This document shows, one piece after another, positions 7,194 to 13,581 of a stretch of 13,723 bases of DNA. Location: contig CAJUKY010000030.1 in NCBI GenBank assembly GCA_910587055.1, forward strand, positions 1 through 13,723, written 5' to 3'. Numbering within the stretch: position 1 is the stretch's first letter; every line of letters begins with the position of its first letter. The notes beneath the pieces were generated by a model. That model did not search any database and was not told where the DNA came from. It worked only from the letters and a program-made list of their open reading frames with translations. A program made the translations under genes and the position numbers. The stretch is from Candidatus Gastranaerophilales bacterium. GTDB lineage: Bacteria > Cyanobacteriota > Vampirovibrionia > Gastranaerophilales > Gastranaerophilaceae.

Positions 7194-8216
7194 TCAGATA
7201 TTTTCCAAAACATCATTGACATCAATATTTAAACAATTTGATTGATTGCAGTTAACCGTTCTTTTATGCCACAGGCAGGGTCTGCAATCAATCTTTTTAT
7301 TAACAATTACTTTTATGTTATCCCTTTCGGGCACAAGTTTTTTCTCGTTTGTGGGTCCGAATATTGCAGCAACATTGATATTCAACCCTATAGCTATATG
7401 TAAAGGCGCGCTGTCGGCACATATCAAAGTGTCTGCATTTGCCATAATATTTTTTAAATCACGCAAATTTTTTGTCTTGCCGTAATAATTAATAAAAAGG
7501 GGATTATCCTTAATTTCATCACATTCTAAAATTTTCTCAATTATATCTTTATCGTCCGGCCCGCCGAATAATACAACCTTTTTGCCTTTATTTAATACAC
7601 CTTTTATTATATCAACCCAAAAAGCAGCATCGGGGCATTTAAAGATACCTTTATCGATACTCATCTTTGAAACCCCGGGATGAAGAGCAATAAAGCCTTT
7701 CTCAAGACCGCAGGGCGGATTAAATTCTGCATCTGCCGTTAAGTGCGGCACGCAGTCAAAGTCCATTTCATCTTCGTCTAAAAAAGGCAGCACTAAATCA
7801 TGATACATAGCGCCTGCATACTGATTTTCATCCAGCTCAACACCGTCTGTAAGCAAAAATGCCATACGGCTGAAATACCCCGAGCGCCTTTTAATTCCCG
7901 TTAAAAACAAAATAATTGCAACCAGAGGAGACTTGCCCGATGATATTACAACATCAAATTTCCCTGCCCTTGCTTGTTTTATAAGCCCGAGAACATTTAA
8001 ATATTTTTTTATGCCTTTAGCTTTAATATCAACTTCTATAATTTCATCAATAAGAGGTGTTAATTGTTTTATGCCTTTAGCCCGTCCTTCAAGGGCAAGA
8101 GTTATTCTGCAGTCAGGGTATTTTTTCTTAAAATTTTCAATAGCGGGCAAAAATAAAATCTCATCCCCTAAGCCCCCGTAATTTATAAAAAGCGCATTTT
8201 TAAAGTTATCCGTCAT
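7194..8216 (-). CDS. Glycosyltransferase family 9 (heptosyltransferase-like)
   Basis: 340 residues in the GT9 (GT-B fold) family, which transfers heptose or similar sugars from ADP/NDP donors during LPS core or surface glycan assembly at the inner face of the cytoplasmic membrane. The N-terminal domain starts with ALFINYGGLGDEILFLPAI (8-26), the family's glycine-rich loop with the conserved Asp18. The C-terminal domain has IALHPG (176-181) and the donor-binding CADSAPLHIAIGL (266-278) followed by AAIFGPT (283-289). The Cys-rich tail CRPCLWHKR..CNQSNCL is typical of many WaaF/RfaF-like members. An in-frame stop just upstream fixes the start; GAGGA lies about 11 nt before it. The true sugar cannot be told, so no gene symbol is given. 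It stands alone, divergent from the methyltransferase operon. Confidence 0.92.
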   Translation of the reverse strand: MTDNFKNALFINYGGLGDEILFLPAIENFKKKYPDCRITLALEGRAKGIKQLTPLIDEIIEVDIKAKGIKKYLNVLGLIKQARAGKFDVVISSGKSPLVAIILFLTGIKRRSGYFSRMAFLLTDGVELDENQYAGAMYHDLVLPFLDEDEMDFDCVPHLTADAEFNPPCGLEKGFIALHPGVSKMSIDKGIFKCPDAAFWVDIIKGVLNKGKKVVLFGGPDDKDIIEKILECDEIKDNPLFINYYGKTKNLRDLKNIMANADTLICADSAPLHIAIGLNINVAAIFGPTNEKKLVPERDNIKVIVNKKIDCRPCLWHKRTVNCNQSNCLNIDVNDVLENI

Positions 8217-8241
8217 AATTTAACATATCCTCTTTTTCATA

Positions 8242-8256
8242 ATTTTATAATAAAAT
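8242..8256. promoter_or_regulatory. Palindromic -10 region, likely bidirectional promoter
   Basis: ATTTTAT-A-ATAAAAT gives a perfect TATAAT on the plus strand (8246-8251) and TATTAT on the minus strand. It lies in the 46 bp gap between the divergent GT9 gene and the methyltransferase operon. The plus-strand -10 ends only 11 bp before the ATG at 8263, so the operon message would have a leader of only a few bases. Clear -35 hexamers are not seen. Confidence 0.45.
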
Positions 8257-8262
8257 ATCAAT

Positions 8263-9396
8263 ATGGAGAAATTAACGGGAAGTATTTGCAAAGAAAAATT
8301 AAGCCTTGCTTTTACAGGCATAGGTTCTCTTCCTTTCTGCTCGGTTAATGCACCGGATGATGCTATAAATTTCGTATTTGATTATTGCGGCGATTTCCCT
8401 TTCTGGCCGCAATTGCCGCATTTTAAAACGGAAGAAAATATGACATGCCAGTTCTTAGGCGGTTTTTCGGGCACAGAATTTAATAAAAAATACCGGAAAT
8501 TTTATCTGAACAACGAAAATCAAGATTTCATAAATAATTCAAAAACAATTCAAAATGATTTTGAAATAATCACTTCATCAAATTCGATTTTTGAACATGA
8601 AGAAATTTTAAATAAATATGCTATCATTCCGCCATATTCAAACACAATAGATATTTTTTTAAATAAAATTAAAAACTTAAATAAAAAACCCGAATTAATA
8701 AAAGGCACAATTACAGGCCCGTTTACACTTTCAACAAGCCTTTATGATAAAAATGATAAATTTATATACCATAATAAAGATATAAGAAAAATAATTGCTG
8801 AATTCCTCGCCTTAAAAGCATTATGGCAGGTAAAAGAATTTAAAAAAGTATCAAATAACAGCATGCCGGTTATTTTTATAGATGAACCGAGTCTTTCAAA
8901 ATTGGATTCCCCCCTTTGTGTTGATATGAAAAAAGAAGACATTACAGCAATACTAAAAATAGTATCGGATGAAATTCAAAAATTCGGCGGGCTTTCAGGG
9001 GTTCATTGCTGCGGAAAAACAGACTGGGATATGATTATACAAAGCGAAACAAATATTATAAATTTTGATGCTTATTCCTACAGTGAAAATATTCTGAAAT
9101 ATTCAAATTCAATTAAACATTTTTTACAATACGGAGGATTTTTAGCATTTGGAATTATCCCCACCCTTGATGAAAAGGCGCTTTTAAATTTGGATGATAA
9201 AAAACTTTATGAAAAATTGCAAAATTCAATTGATGCACTGTCAAAAAATATAGATAAAACTCTCATTTTAAAGCAAAGCTTTATCACCCCGGGCTGCGGC
9301 TGCAGTTCTTTAAGCATAGATTTGTCAAAAAAAACAATGGCTCTTGCAAAAGAATTATCGGCCGCTCTAAAAAAAGAAAACGAGGTAAAAATATGA
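8263..9396 (+). CDS. Core-MetE-type cobalamin-independent methionine synthase-like methyltransferase
   Basis: 377 residues, UROD/MetE-like TIM barrel, about half the length of classic MetE (around 750) and lacking its N-terminal domain. Seen: FTGIGSLPF (17-25, the GSLP opening of the family), TITGPFTLS (149-157), FIDEPSL (205-211), GVHCCGKTDW (246-255) and TPGCGCSS (342-349). In MetE, zinc is held by His-x-Cys plus a distal Cys and binds homocysteine sulfur; His248, Cys250 and Cys345 or Cys347 fit those sites. Short 'core' MetE proteins are known to make methionine using a methyl-corrinoid protein rather than polyglutamyl methyl-folate; that donor is inferred here. No Shine-Dalgarno sequence is visible, and the likely -10 is so close that the message may be nearly leaderless. 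It is translationally coupled (ATGA) to the CooC-like gene. An alternative is a thiol or corrinoid methyltransferase of the same fold. Confidence 0.8.
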   Translation: MEKLTGSICKEKLSLAFTGIGSLPFCSVNAPDDAINFVFDYCGDFPFWPQLPHFKTEENMTCQFLGGFSGTEFNKKYRKFYLNNENQDFINNSKTIQNDFEIITSSNSIFEHEEILNKYAIIPPYSNTIDIFLNKIKNLNKKPELIKGTITGPFTLSTSLYDKNDKFIYHNKDIRKIIAEFLALKALWQVKEFKKVSNNSMPVIFIDEPSLSKLDSPLCVDMKKEDITAILKIVSDEIQKFGGLSGVHCCGKTDWDMIIQSETNIINFDAYSYSENILKYSNSIKHFLQYGGFLAFGIIPTLDEKALLNLDDKKLYEKLQNSIDALSKNIDKTLILKQSFITPGCGCSSLSIDLSKKTMALAKELSAALKKENEVKI

Positions 9397-10127
9397 CATC
9401 AACAATAGCCGTTATAGGAAAATCGGGAAGCGGAAAAACAACCATAGTAAAAGCATTATATGAAACCATAAAAGAACAGTTTAAAGATAAAACAATCCTT
9501 CTTATTGATAATGATTTAACTCAGGAGCTTGCAGGCAGATTCGGTCTTAGAATAAGCAATACAATATATGGTATCAGAGCAGGCAAGCATGAATATAATA
9601 CAGGCATCCCAAAAAAAATGACAAAACAGGAATACATTGAATGGGCGCTTGAAGATATTTTAACCGAAATTGATGAAAACACGGATATTATCGTATCCCA
9701 CCTTGTAGCATCAAAAGACTGTATCTGCCCCATAACACGCCAGATGATGGAAGCTGTTTCAAAATTAATCGACAGATACGATTTTGTAATATTTGACTGC
9801 GAATACGACCTTAAATACCTTTTGCAGCTTGTTGATTACCCTATAGATACCACTCTGCTTATTACAAAAGGGGATCTGGCATCCTTGCATTTAGCCTCAA
9901 TTATTTATGAAAGCAATAAAAAATATTCTTCAAACGGACAATTCGGGGTTATTTTAAACAAGTTAAAAAAAGGATTTGAAACTAAAGCTCTTGAAAACGC
10001 AAATTCTTTTTCTTTGAATACATTGGGGGTTATTAAAGAATACGATGAACAGGCAGATGAAAACAGTATAAAAGAAATTATAAAAAATCTCTATTCAAGA
10101 TTAAATCTGCCCCAGAATATAAATTAA
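9393..10127 (+). CDS. CooC-like P-loop ATPase (MinD/SIMIBI class)
   Basis: 244 residues. The P-loop GKSGSGKTT (9-17) has the deviant Walker A form, with signature Lys10 and Lys15. ILLIDND (35-41) is the switch strand, and FVIFDCEYDL (131-140) is the Walker B region. A Cys-x-Cys pair (Cys110, Cys112, in KDCICPITR) lies where CooC and AcsF-type ATPases carry the CxC motif that binds metal at the dimer interface. Those relatives insert nickel into CO dehydrogenase/acetyl-CoA synthase, and related ATPases serve corrinoid protein activation. Start overlaps the stop of the preceding gene (ATGA), with GAGGT at 9382-9386, so the two are coupled. The context (methyltransferase before, folD after) suggests a helper of a metal- or corrinoid-dependent methyl-transfer step. 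The client enzyme is not in the window. Confidence 0.82.
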   Translation: MTSTIAVIGKSGSGKTTIVKALYETIKEQFKDKTILLIDNDLTQELAGRFGLRISNTIYGIRAGKHEYNTGIPKKMTKQEYIEWALEDILTEIDENTDIIVSHLVASKDCICPITRQMMEAVSKLIDRYDFVIFDCEYDLKYLLQLVDYPIDTTLLITKGDLASLHLASIIYESNKKYSSNGQFGVILNKLKKGFETKALENANSFSLNTLGVIKEYDEQADENSIKEIIKNLYSRLNLPQNIN

Positions 10128-10136
10128 GGAAATAAT

Positions 10137-10982
10137 ATGACGCAAATAATGGATGGCAAAGCCCTCTCAAATAAAATATTAAATGAAATAAAAGAAAAAA
10201 CGGCACTTCTTAAAACAAAACCCGGCTTGTGCGTAATTCTTGTCGGGGATAATCCTGCAAGTCGGATATACGTTAAAAATAAAGAAAAACAGGCGCAAGA
10301 TGCAGGTTTTAATTCAACGGTATACAGATTAAGCGAAAACACGGATAAAAATGAACTTTTACGCCTTATAGATAAATTAAATAATGATAATACAGTAGAT
10401 GGCATTTTATTACAGCTTCCTCTGCCAAAACATCTTAACCCTTATGATTTTTTAGATAAAATCGACCCGAAAAAAGACGTCGACGGTTTTCATCCCGTTA
10501 ATGCAGGGAAAATAATGCTCAATGAAAACCCTTACGCCGTTCCCTGCACCCCAAAAGGCATTTTAACCTTACTTGATGAATATAAAATTCAAATTGAAGG
10601 AGCAAACGTTGTTATTATCGGGCGTTCAAACATTGTAGGCAAGCCTCTTGCACAGCTTTTATTAAACAGAAATGCCACGGTTACAGTTGCTCATTCCAAA
10701 ACAAAAAATCTTTCCGAAATAGCAAAACAGGCGGATATTCTGGTTTCTGCCACGGGGCATCCTGACATGATAACAAAAGATATGGTAAAAAAAGGCGCGG
10801 TTGTTATTGATGTCGGCATCATAAGGGATGAAAACGGCAGATTAAGAGGGGATGTAGACTTTAACAGCATTAAAGAAACCGCAGGATTTATTACCCCTGT
10901 ACCGGGCGGTGTCGGCCCTATGACAATTGCAAGTTTAATTCAAAATACGTATAGTCTTCATATTTTAAGGAATAAATTATGA
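10137..10982 (+). CDS. folD: Bifunctional methylene-THF dehydrogenase / methenyl-THF cyclohydrolase
   Basis: 281 residues, the standard FolD length. Cytosolic enzyme that interconverts 5,10-methylene-, methenyl- and 10-formyl-tetrahydrofolate using NAD(P). Seen: YVKNKEKQA (45-53, catalytic Tyr45 and Lys49), DGILLQLPLP (88-97), KKDVDGFHPVNAGK (112-125), PCTPKG (136-141), the dinucleotide loop VVIIGRSNIVGKP (158-170) and PVPGGVGPMT (254-263). The first ATG is preferred: its AAGGA site (10126-10130) is correctly spaced and overlaps the stop of the upstream gene, while a second Met four codons later is too far from it. Its stop overlaps the alr start (ATGA). Placement after the methyltransferase and ATPase genes makes a C1-metabolism operon. 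Confidence 0.97.
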   Translation: MTQIMDGKALSNKILNEIKEKTALLKTKPGLCVILVGDNPASRIYVKNKEKQAQDAGFNSTVYRLSENTDKNELLRLIDKLNNDNTVDGILLQLPLPKHLNPYDFLDKIDPKKDVDGFHPVNAGKIMLNENPYAVPCTPKGILTLLDEYKIQIEGANVVIIGRSNIVGKPLAQLLLNRNATVTVAHSKTKNLSEIAKQADILVSATGHPDMITKDMVKKGAVVIDVGIIRDENGRLRGDVDFNSIKETAGFITPVPGGVGPMTIASLIQNTYSLHILRNKL

Positions 10983-12139
10983 TAAACAGAAGTTTGCCCG
11001 TTAATAAATTAAGAGATGCATGGGTTGAAATTAACCTTGGAAATCTTGAATACAACATAAATTCAATTAAAAATAAAATAAAAGAAACCTTAAACAAAGG
11101 TTCAAAAATGCCAAAACTTATGGCTGTAATAAAAGCGGACGGCTACGGGCACGGCAGCTTGATGTGTGCACCGATTTTAACCGCATGCGGAGTGGGAGCT
11201 TTCGGTGTTGCAAGTGTGGATGAAGGGCTGGAGCTTAGAAGCAATAAAATAAATGAACCGATTCTTGTCCTTGGAACTGTTCCTATATGGGCATTTGAAA
11301 GTGCCGCTAAAAACAATATAACCGTATCAATCTTCAATGCCGAACATCTTGAAGCGGCAAAAATCCTTTATGAAAGAACAAAATTAAAACTCAAGGCTCA
11401 TATAAAAATTGATACAGGAATGAACAGAATCGGTATTCAAACAGATAAAGCAGTTGATTTTATAAAGCAGGTTCAAAACGCAGATTATATTGATTTAAAA
11501 GGTATTTTCACCCATTTTGCAGATGTTGAAACCCCTGAAATTTTAAAACTTCAAAAAGAAAACTTTAAAAAGGTAATAAATTCAATAGATACAAAAAATC
11601 TTACAATCCACTGCCAGAACAGTCTCGGCGCATTTATCGACCCTGAAATAAAATGCGATATGGTAAGACTCGGCATAATCCTCTACGGGCTTTCACCTTT
11701 AACGGAAGGTAAAAACTGCGGTATCTGCCTGCCTGACTTAAAACCCGTTATGGGTCTGAAGGCAAGAATTACAAACATCCACACAATTCAAAAAGGAGAA
11801 GGTGTAAGCTACGGATACGCATACATTGCAGATAAAACAACACGTGTCGCAACAATTCCCATTGGATACGCTGATGGCGTTTCAAGAAATCTTTCAAATA
11901 AAATTGAAGCCGGTTTAAACGGCAGGAAAATAAAACAAATCGGCCGCGTTACAATGGATCAGATTATGTTTGATATAACAGATGCCAAAGATGCTAAAGT
12001 GGGCGATATTATAACGCTTTTAGGAAATGATGAAAATAATTATTTTTCAATTGATGAATGGGCAAAAATTTTAAATACTATTAATTATGAATTAACCTGC
12101 AGACTTAAGGTAAGATTGCCGAAGATTTACATCAGATAA
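10979..12139 (+). CDS. alr: Alanine racemase
   Basis: 386 residues, PLP enzyme that converts L- to D-alanine for peptidoglycan. The N-terminal barrel has AWVEINLGNLEYN (14-26) and the PLP lysine in AVIKADGYGHG (49-59, Lys52). Substrate and cofactor residues follow: HIKIDTGMNRIGI (141-153) and MVRLGIILYGLSP (228-240, with Arg230 at the PLP-nitrogen position). In the C-terminal domain GEGVSYGYAY (273-282) holds the second catalytic base Tyr278, then IPIGYADGVSR (293-303) and RVTMDQIMFD (323-332). Length is slightly above the usual 360-375. It starts inside the folD stop with AAGGA (10967-10971) in place, so it is the last tightly coupled gene of the operon. No terminator hairpin is evident after it. 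Confidence 0.97.
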   Translation: MINRSLPVNKLRDAWVEINLGNLEYNINSIKNKIKETLNKGSKMPKLMAVIKADGYGHGSLMCAPILTACGVGAFGVASVDEGLELRSNKINEPILVLGTVPIWAFESAAKNNITVSIFNAEHLEAAKILYERTKLKLKAHIKIDTGMNRIGIQTDKAVDFIKQVQNADYIDLKGIFTHFADVETPEILKLQKENFKKVINSIDTKNLTIHCQNSLGAFIDPEIKCDMVRLGIILYGLSPLTEGKNCGICLPDLKPVMGLKARITNIHTIQKGEGVSYGYAYIADKTTRVATIPIGYADGVSRNLSNKIEAGLNGRKIKQIGRVTMDQIMFDITDAKDAKVGDIITLLGNDENNYFSIDEWAKILNTINYELTCRLKVRLPKIYIR

Positions 12140-12277
12140 CAAATGATACATCCCTTAACACTTTATATAAAACTACTGGCGCAATCCAGCAAATTATGAT
12201 AATAAATAAATTGTGCAATACTGCCATTTTAAAAAAGCGTTTATAGAAAACAATAAAGGAAAAAGGAAACACTGAAA

Positions 12278-12676
12278 ATGAGCACATCTCAATCGAATGC
12301 ACCTGAAGGAATCTTATGCTCTAAAACCCATGAATGGGCGCTTGAAGAAGGCGACACGGTAACCATAGGGCTGACGGATTATGCTATAGAGCAATTGGGC
12401 GACATTGTTTTTGTAGAATTGCCCGAAGTTGGTTCTGAATTCGTAAAAAATGAGGTTTTTGCAACAATTGAATCTGTTAAAGCTGCATCGGAAATCTATA
12501 TGCCCATAGGCGGAAAAGTAACGGAAATAAATGAAGAGCTTATAAATTCCCCTGAACTTATAAATGAAGATGTCTGGGGAAAAGGCTGGCTTATAAAAAT
12601 TGAAACAAACACATATCAGGAAGATTCTCTGGGACTTCTTGAATATGAAGATTACAAGGAAGATACAGGCATATAA
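12278..12676 (+). CDS. gcvH: Glycine cleavage system H protein
   Basis: 132 residues, family length about 125-130. Lipoyl-carrier protein that shuttles the aminomethyl group among P, T and L proteins of the glycine cleavage complex; it can also serve as a lipoate relay. Seen: CSKTHEWALEEGDTVTIGLTD (14-34), ALEQLGD-like IEQLGDIVFVELP (37-49) and the lipoylation site ATIESVKAASEIYMP (62-76, Lys68), then WGKGWLIKI (100-108). AAAGGA repeats at 12255-12267 supply the ribosome site. It is 138 bp beyond alr, in the same direction, so it could be transcribed from its own promoter or by read-through. No gcvT or gcvP lies beside it in this window; its C1 role nonetheless matches the neighbouring folD and methyltransferase. 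Confidence 0.96.
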   Translation: MSTSQSNAPEGILCSKTHEWALEEGDTVTIGLTDYAIEQLGDIVFVELPEVGSEFVKNEVFATIESVKAASEIYMPIGGKVTEINEELINSPELINEDVWGKGWLIKIETNTYQEDSLGLLEYEDYKEDTGI

Positions 12677-12808
12677 AAATTTTATGCAGACTTTTTTATT
12701 AAGAAATATTACAAGAATATAAAAAATATATACAAAATAGTCAATTTTTTAATACAAAAAAACTTTATATAAGTACGAAGCAGTAAAAAATATTTTAGAA
12801 AATATAAC

Positions 12809-12813
12809 GGAGG
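12809..12813 (+). promoter_or_regulatory. Strong Shine-Dalgarno site for the RHH gene
   Basis: GGAGG sits 10 nt before the ATG at 12824, the best match to the anti-SD in this window. It suggests high translation of the small regulator. The 147 bp upstream is very AT-rich, with TATATA at 12766-12771 as a possible -10. Confidence 0.5.
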
Positions 12814-12823
12814 AATTATACCA

Positions 12824-13012
12824 ATGGCAAGAGTACTTATTTCAATGCCCGAAAAGTTTTTAGACGAGATTGACCAGGTAGCCGATACAGAAAATCGTTC
12901 ACGTTCAGAATTAATTCGTGAAGCGCTTCGCACCTATATTCACAGAACAAAAATCCGCGAAAACACATTTGCACAAAAGAATGCAAGCATTTTAGAAGCA
13001 TTGCTTGATTAA
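12824..13012 (+). CDS. Ribbon-helix-helix (CopG-type) DNA-binding protein
   Basis: 62 residues forming one RHH_1 domain. The strand MARVLISMPE (1-10) pairs with its dimer mate to contact DNA. Helix A follows (KFLDEIDQVADTEN, 11-24), then helix B (RSRSELIREALRTYIHR, 25-41). The tail (42-62) is polar and ends in a short hydrophobic helix. Such proteins are transcription regulators or antitoxins. No toxin-like gene is within reach on either side (147 bp gap upstream, about 700 bp without genes downstream), so a stand-alone regulator is more likely. A strong GGAGG site precedes the start. A hairpin terminator lies about 70 bp after the stop. Confidence 0.9.
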   Translation: MARVLISMPEKFLDEIDQVADTENRSRSELIREALRTYIHRTKIRENTFAQKNASILEALLD

Positions 13013-13085
13013 AAAAGATTTTTAAACGGGTTTTAATCTTAAATCCGCAAATTTTAAGGAGTTTAAAAGAGGAGAAAAGTTTAAT
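13013..13085 (+). other. 3' trailer with two orphan Shine-Dalgarno-like motifs
   Basis: Between the RHH stop and its terminator lie AAGGAG (13056-13061) and AGAGGAG (13068-13074), but neither is followed by a start codon and open frame. A weak 6 bp inverted repeat AAGATT / AATCTT is near 13015-13041. It reads as a trailer, or as the remnant of a lost small gene. Confidence 0.3.
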
Positions 13086-13116
13086 AAAAGCACCCTTTGT
13101 ACAGGGTGCTTTTTTA
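13086..13116 (+). terminator. Rho-independent terminator after the RHH gene
   Basis: Perfect 11 bp stem AAAAGCACCCT (13086-13096) / AGGGTGCTTTT (13103-13113), 6 nt loop, and a T run continuing to 13115. The A run on the other side means it may also stop minus-strand transcripts. Confidence 0.9.
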
Positions 13117-13200
13117 TTGTGCTTACTTTAAAAATAATGAAATAATCACATACAGGTTTTATATACGACACCAAACTTTGTATTAATAATACTAATTTTT

Positions 13201-13290
13201 GTCATTGCGAAGGAGTGTAACGACTGCGGCAATCTAAGAAAAAACATGGGTTTCTGGATTGCCGCGCTCCCTTTGGTCGCTCGCAATGAC
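13201..13290. repeat. REP/MITE-like interspersed palindrome
   Basis: A 90 bp imperfect palindrome. The ends GTCATTGCGA (13201-13210) and TCGCAATGAC (13281-13290) are perfect inverse copies, and an inner pair GCGGCAATC (13226-13234) / GATTGCCGC (13257-13265) is also perfect, with a loop around AACATGGG. The arms between them match poorly. The 'GTCATTGCGA ... GGCAATCnAG' pattern is familiar from palindromic repeats scattered in many bacterial genomes. It has no coding capacity and is non-autonomous. Confidence 0.75.
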
Positions 13291-13332
13291 AGGATTTAAT
13301 TATTGTTTTAAAAAAGCTGTTATTTTCTTGAA

Positions 13333-13447
13333 ATAAAATATTTTACAATAAAGGACCGTTAAAAATTCGCGTCGTAAATTTAATTACGAATTTTTTAGCT
13401 GAACTTTGAACGGGCGAATCCCGTGTCCTGTTTGTAAAATATTTTAT
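13333..13447. other. 115 nt structured element with long terminal stem (candidate ncRNA or MITE)
   Basis: The ends ATAAAATATTTTACAA (13333-13348) and TTGTAAAATATTTTAT (13432-13447) pair perfectly over 16 bp. After one bulge and one mismatch the helix continues with AGGAC (13352-13356) / GTCCT (13425-13429), about 22 bp in all. Inside are a second hairpin, AAAAATTCG (13361-13369) / CGAATTTTT (13387-13395), and a third, ACGGG (13410-13414) / CCCGT (13420-13424), which abuts the terminal helix. This makes a three-way junction. CCGTT (13356-13360) could instead pair with AACGG (13409-13413), a competing stem. I do not recognise a known RNA family. GGAG and an ATG follow directly, so a 5' leader or riboswitch-like role is one option and a small inverted-repeat mobile element is another. 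Confidence 0.5.
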
Positions 13448-13456
13448 GGAGAGAAA

Positions 13457-13495
13457 ATGCAGAGTAAACAACGTTTAAACATAGATGGTAAATAG
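13457..13495 (+). CDS. Possible 12-codon ORF after the structured element
   Basis: ATG at 13457 with GGAG (13448-13451) 5 nt upstream opens a 12-residue frame, MQSKQRLNIDGK, ending in TAG. It could be a leader peptide controlled by the preceding structure, or chance. There is no similarity to judge by, and repeat DNA starts immediately at its end. Confidence 0.15.
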   Translation: MQSKQRLNIDGK

Positions 13496-13516
13496 ATGTT
13501 GAAATAAATTCAGCAT
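13496..13516. repeat. Short interspersed hairpin repeat (GCTGAA/TTCAGC type)
   Basis: ATGTTGAA (13496-13503) pairs with TTCAGCAT (13509-13516), 8 bp with one G-U, loop ATAAA, followed by GACA. The 'GATGcTGAA...TTCAGCATGAC' form is another palindrome commonly scattered between genes in bacteria. It ends in the same TGACAGGA string as the 13201-13290 element. Confidence 0.5.
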
Positions 13517-13581
13517 GACAGGAAAAATTTAGTACGGCAAAAAAGAAATACTACATAATTCAAAAATCACATTTATATCAT

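Noticed and set aside
7188..7206. Weak hairpin GGAA..TTCC between the convergent SLH and GT9 genes as a terminator.
   Set aside because: It has mismatches inside a short AT stem and no proper T tract on either strand.
12140..12277. Possible glycine riboswitch in the gap before gcvH.
   Set aside because: None of the conserved glycine-aptamer core or tandem arrangement is visible; only a 4-5 bp hairpin (near 12175-12189) and AT-rich sequence are present.
12824..13012. Toxin-antitoxin pair based on the RHH protein.
   Set aside because: No toxin-sized frame overlaps or follows within 700 bp, and the upstream neighbour is gcvH.
13350..13431. tRNA-like outline: about 80 nt, an AGGAC/GTCCT closing stem and a CGGG-CGAAT-CCCG arm next to its 3' side, like a T-arm.
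   Set aside because: The T-loop lacks the TTC bases, there is no D-arm or proper 7-nt anticodon loop, no CCA, and the closing helix runs on for 16 more base pairs.
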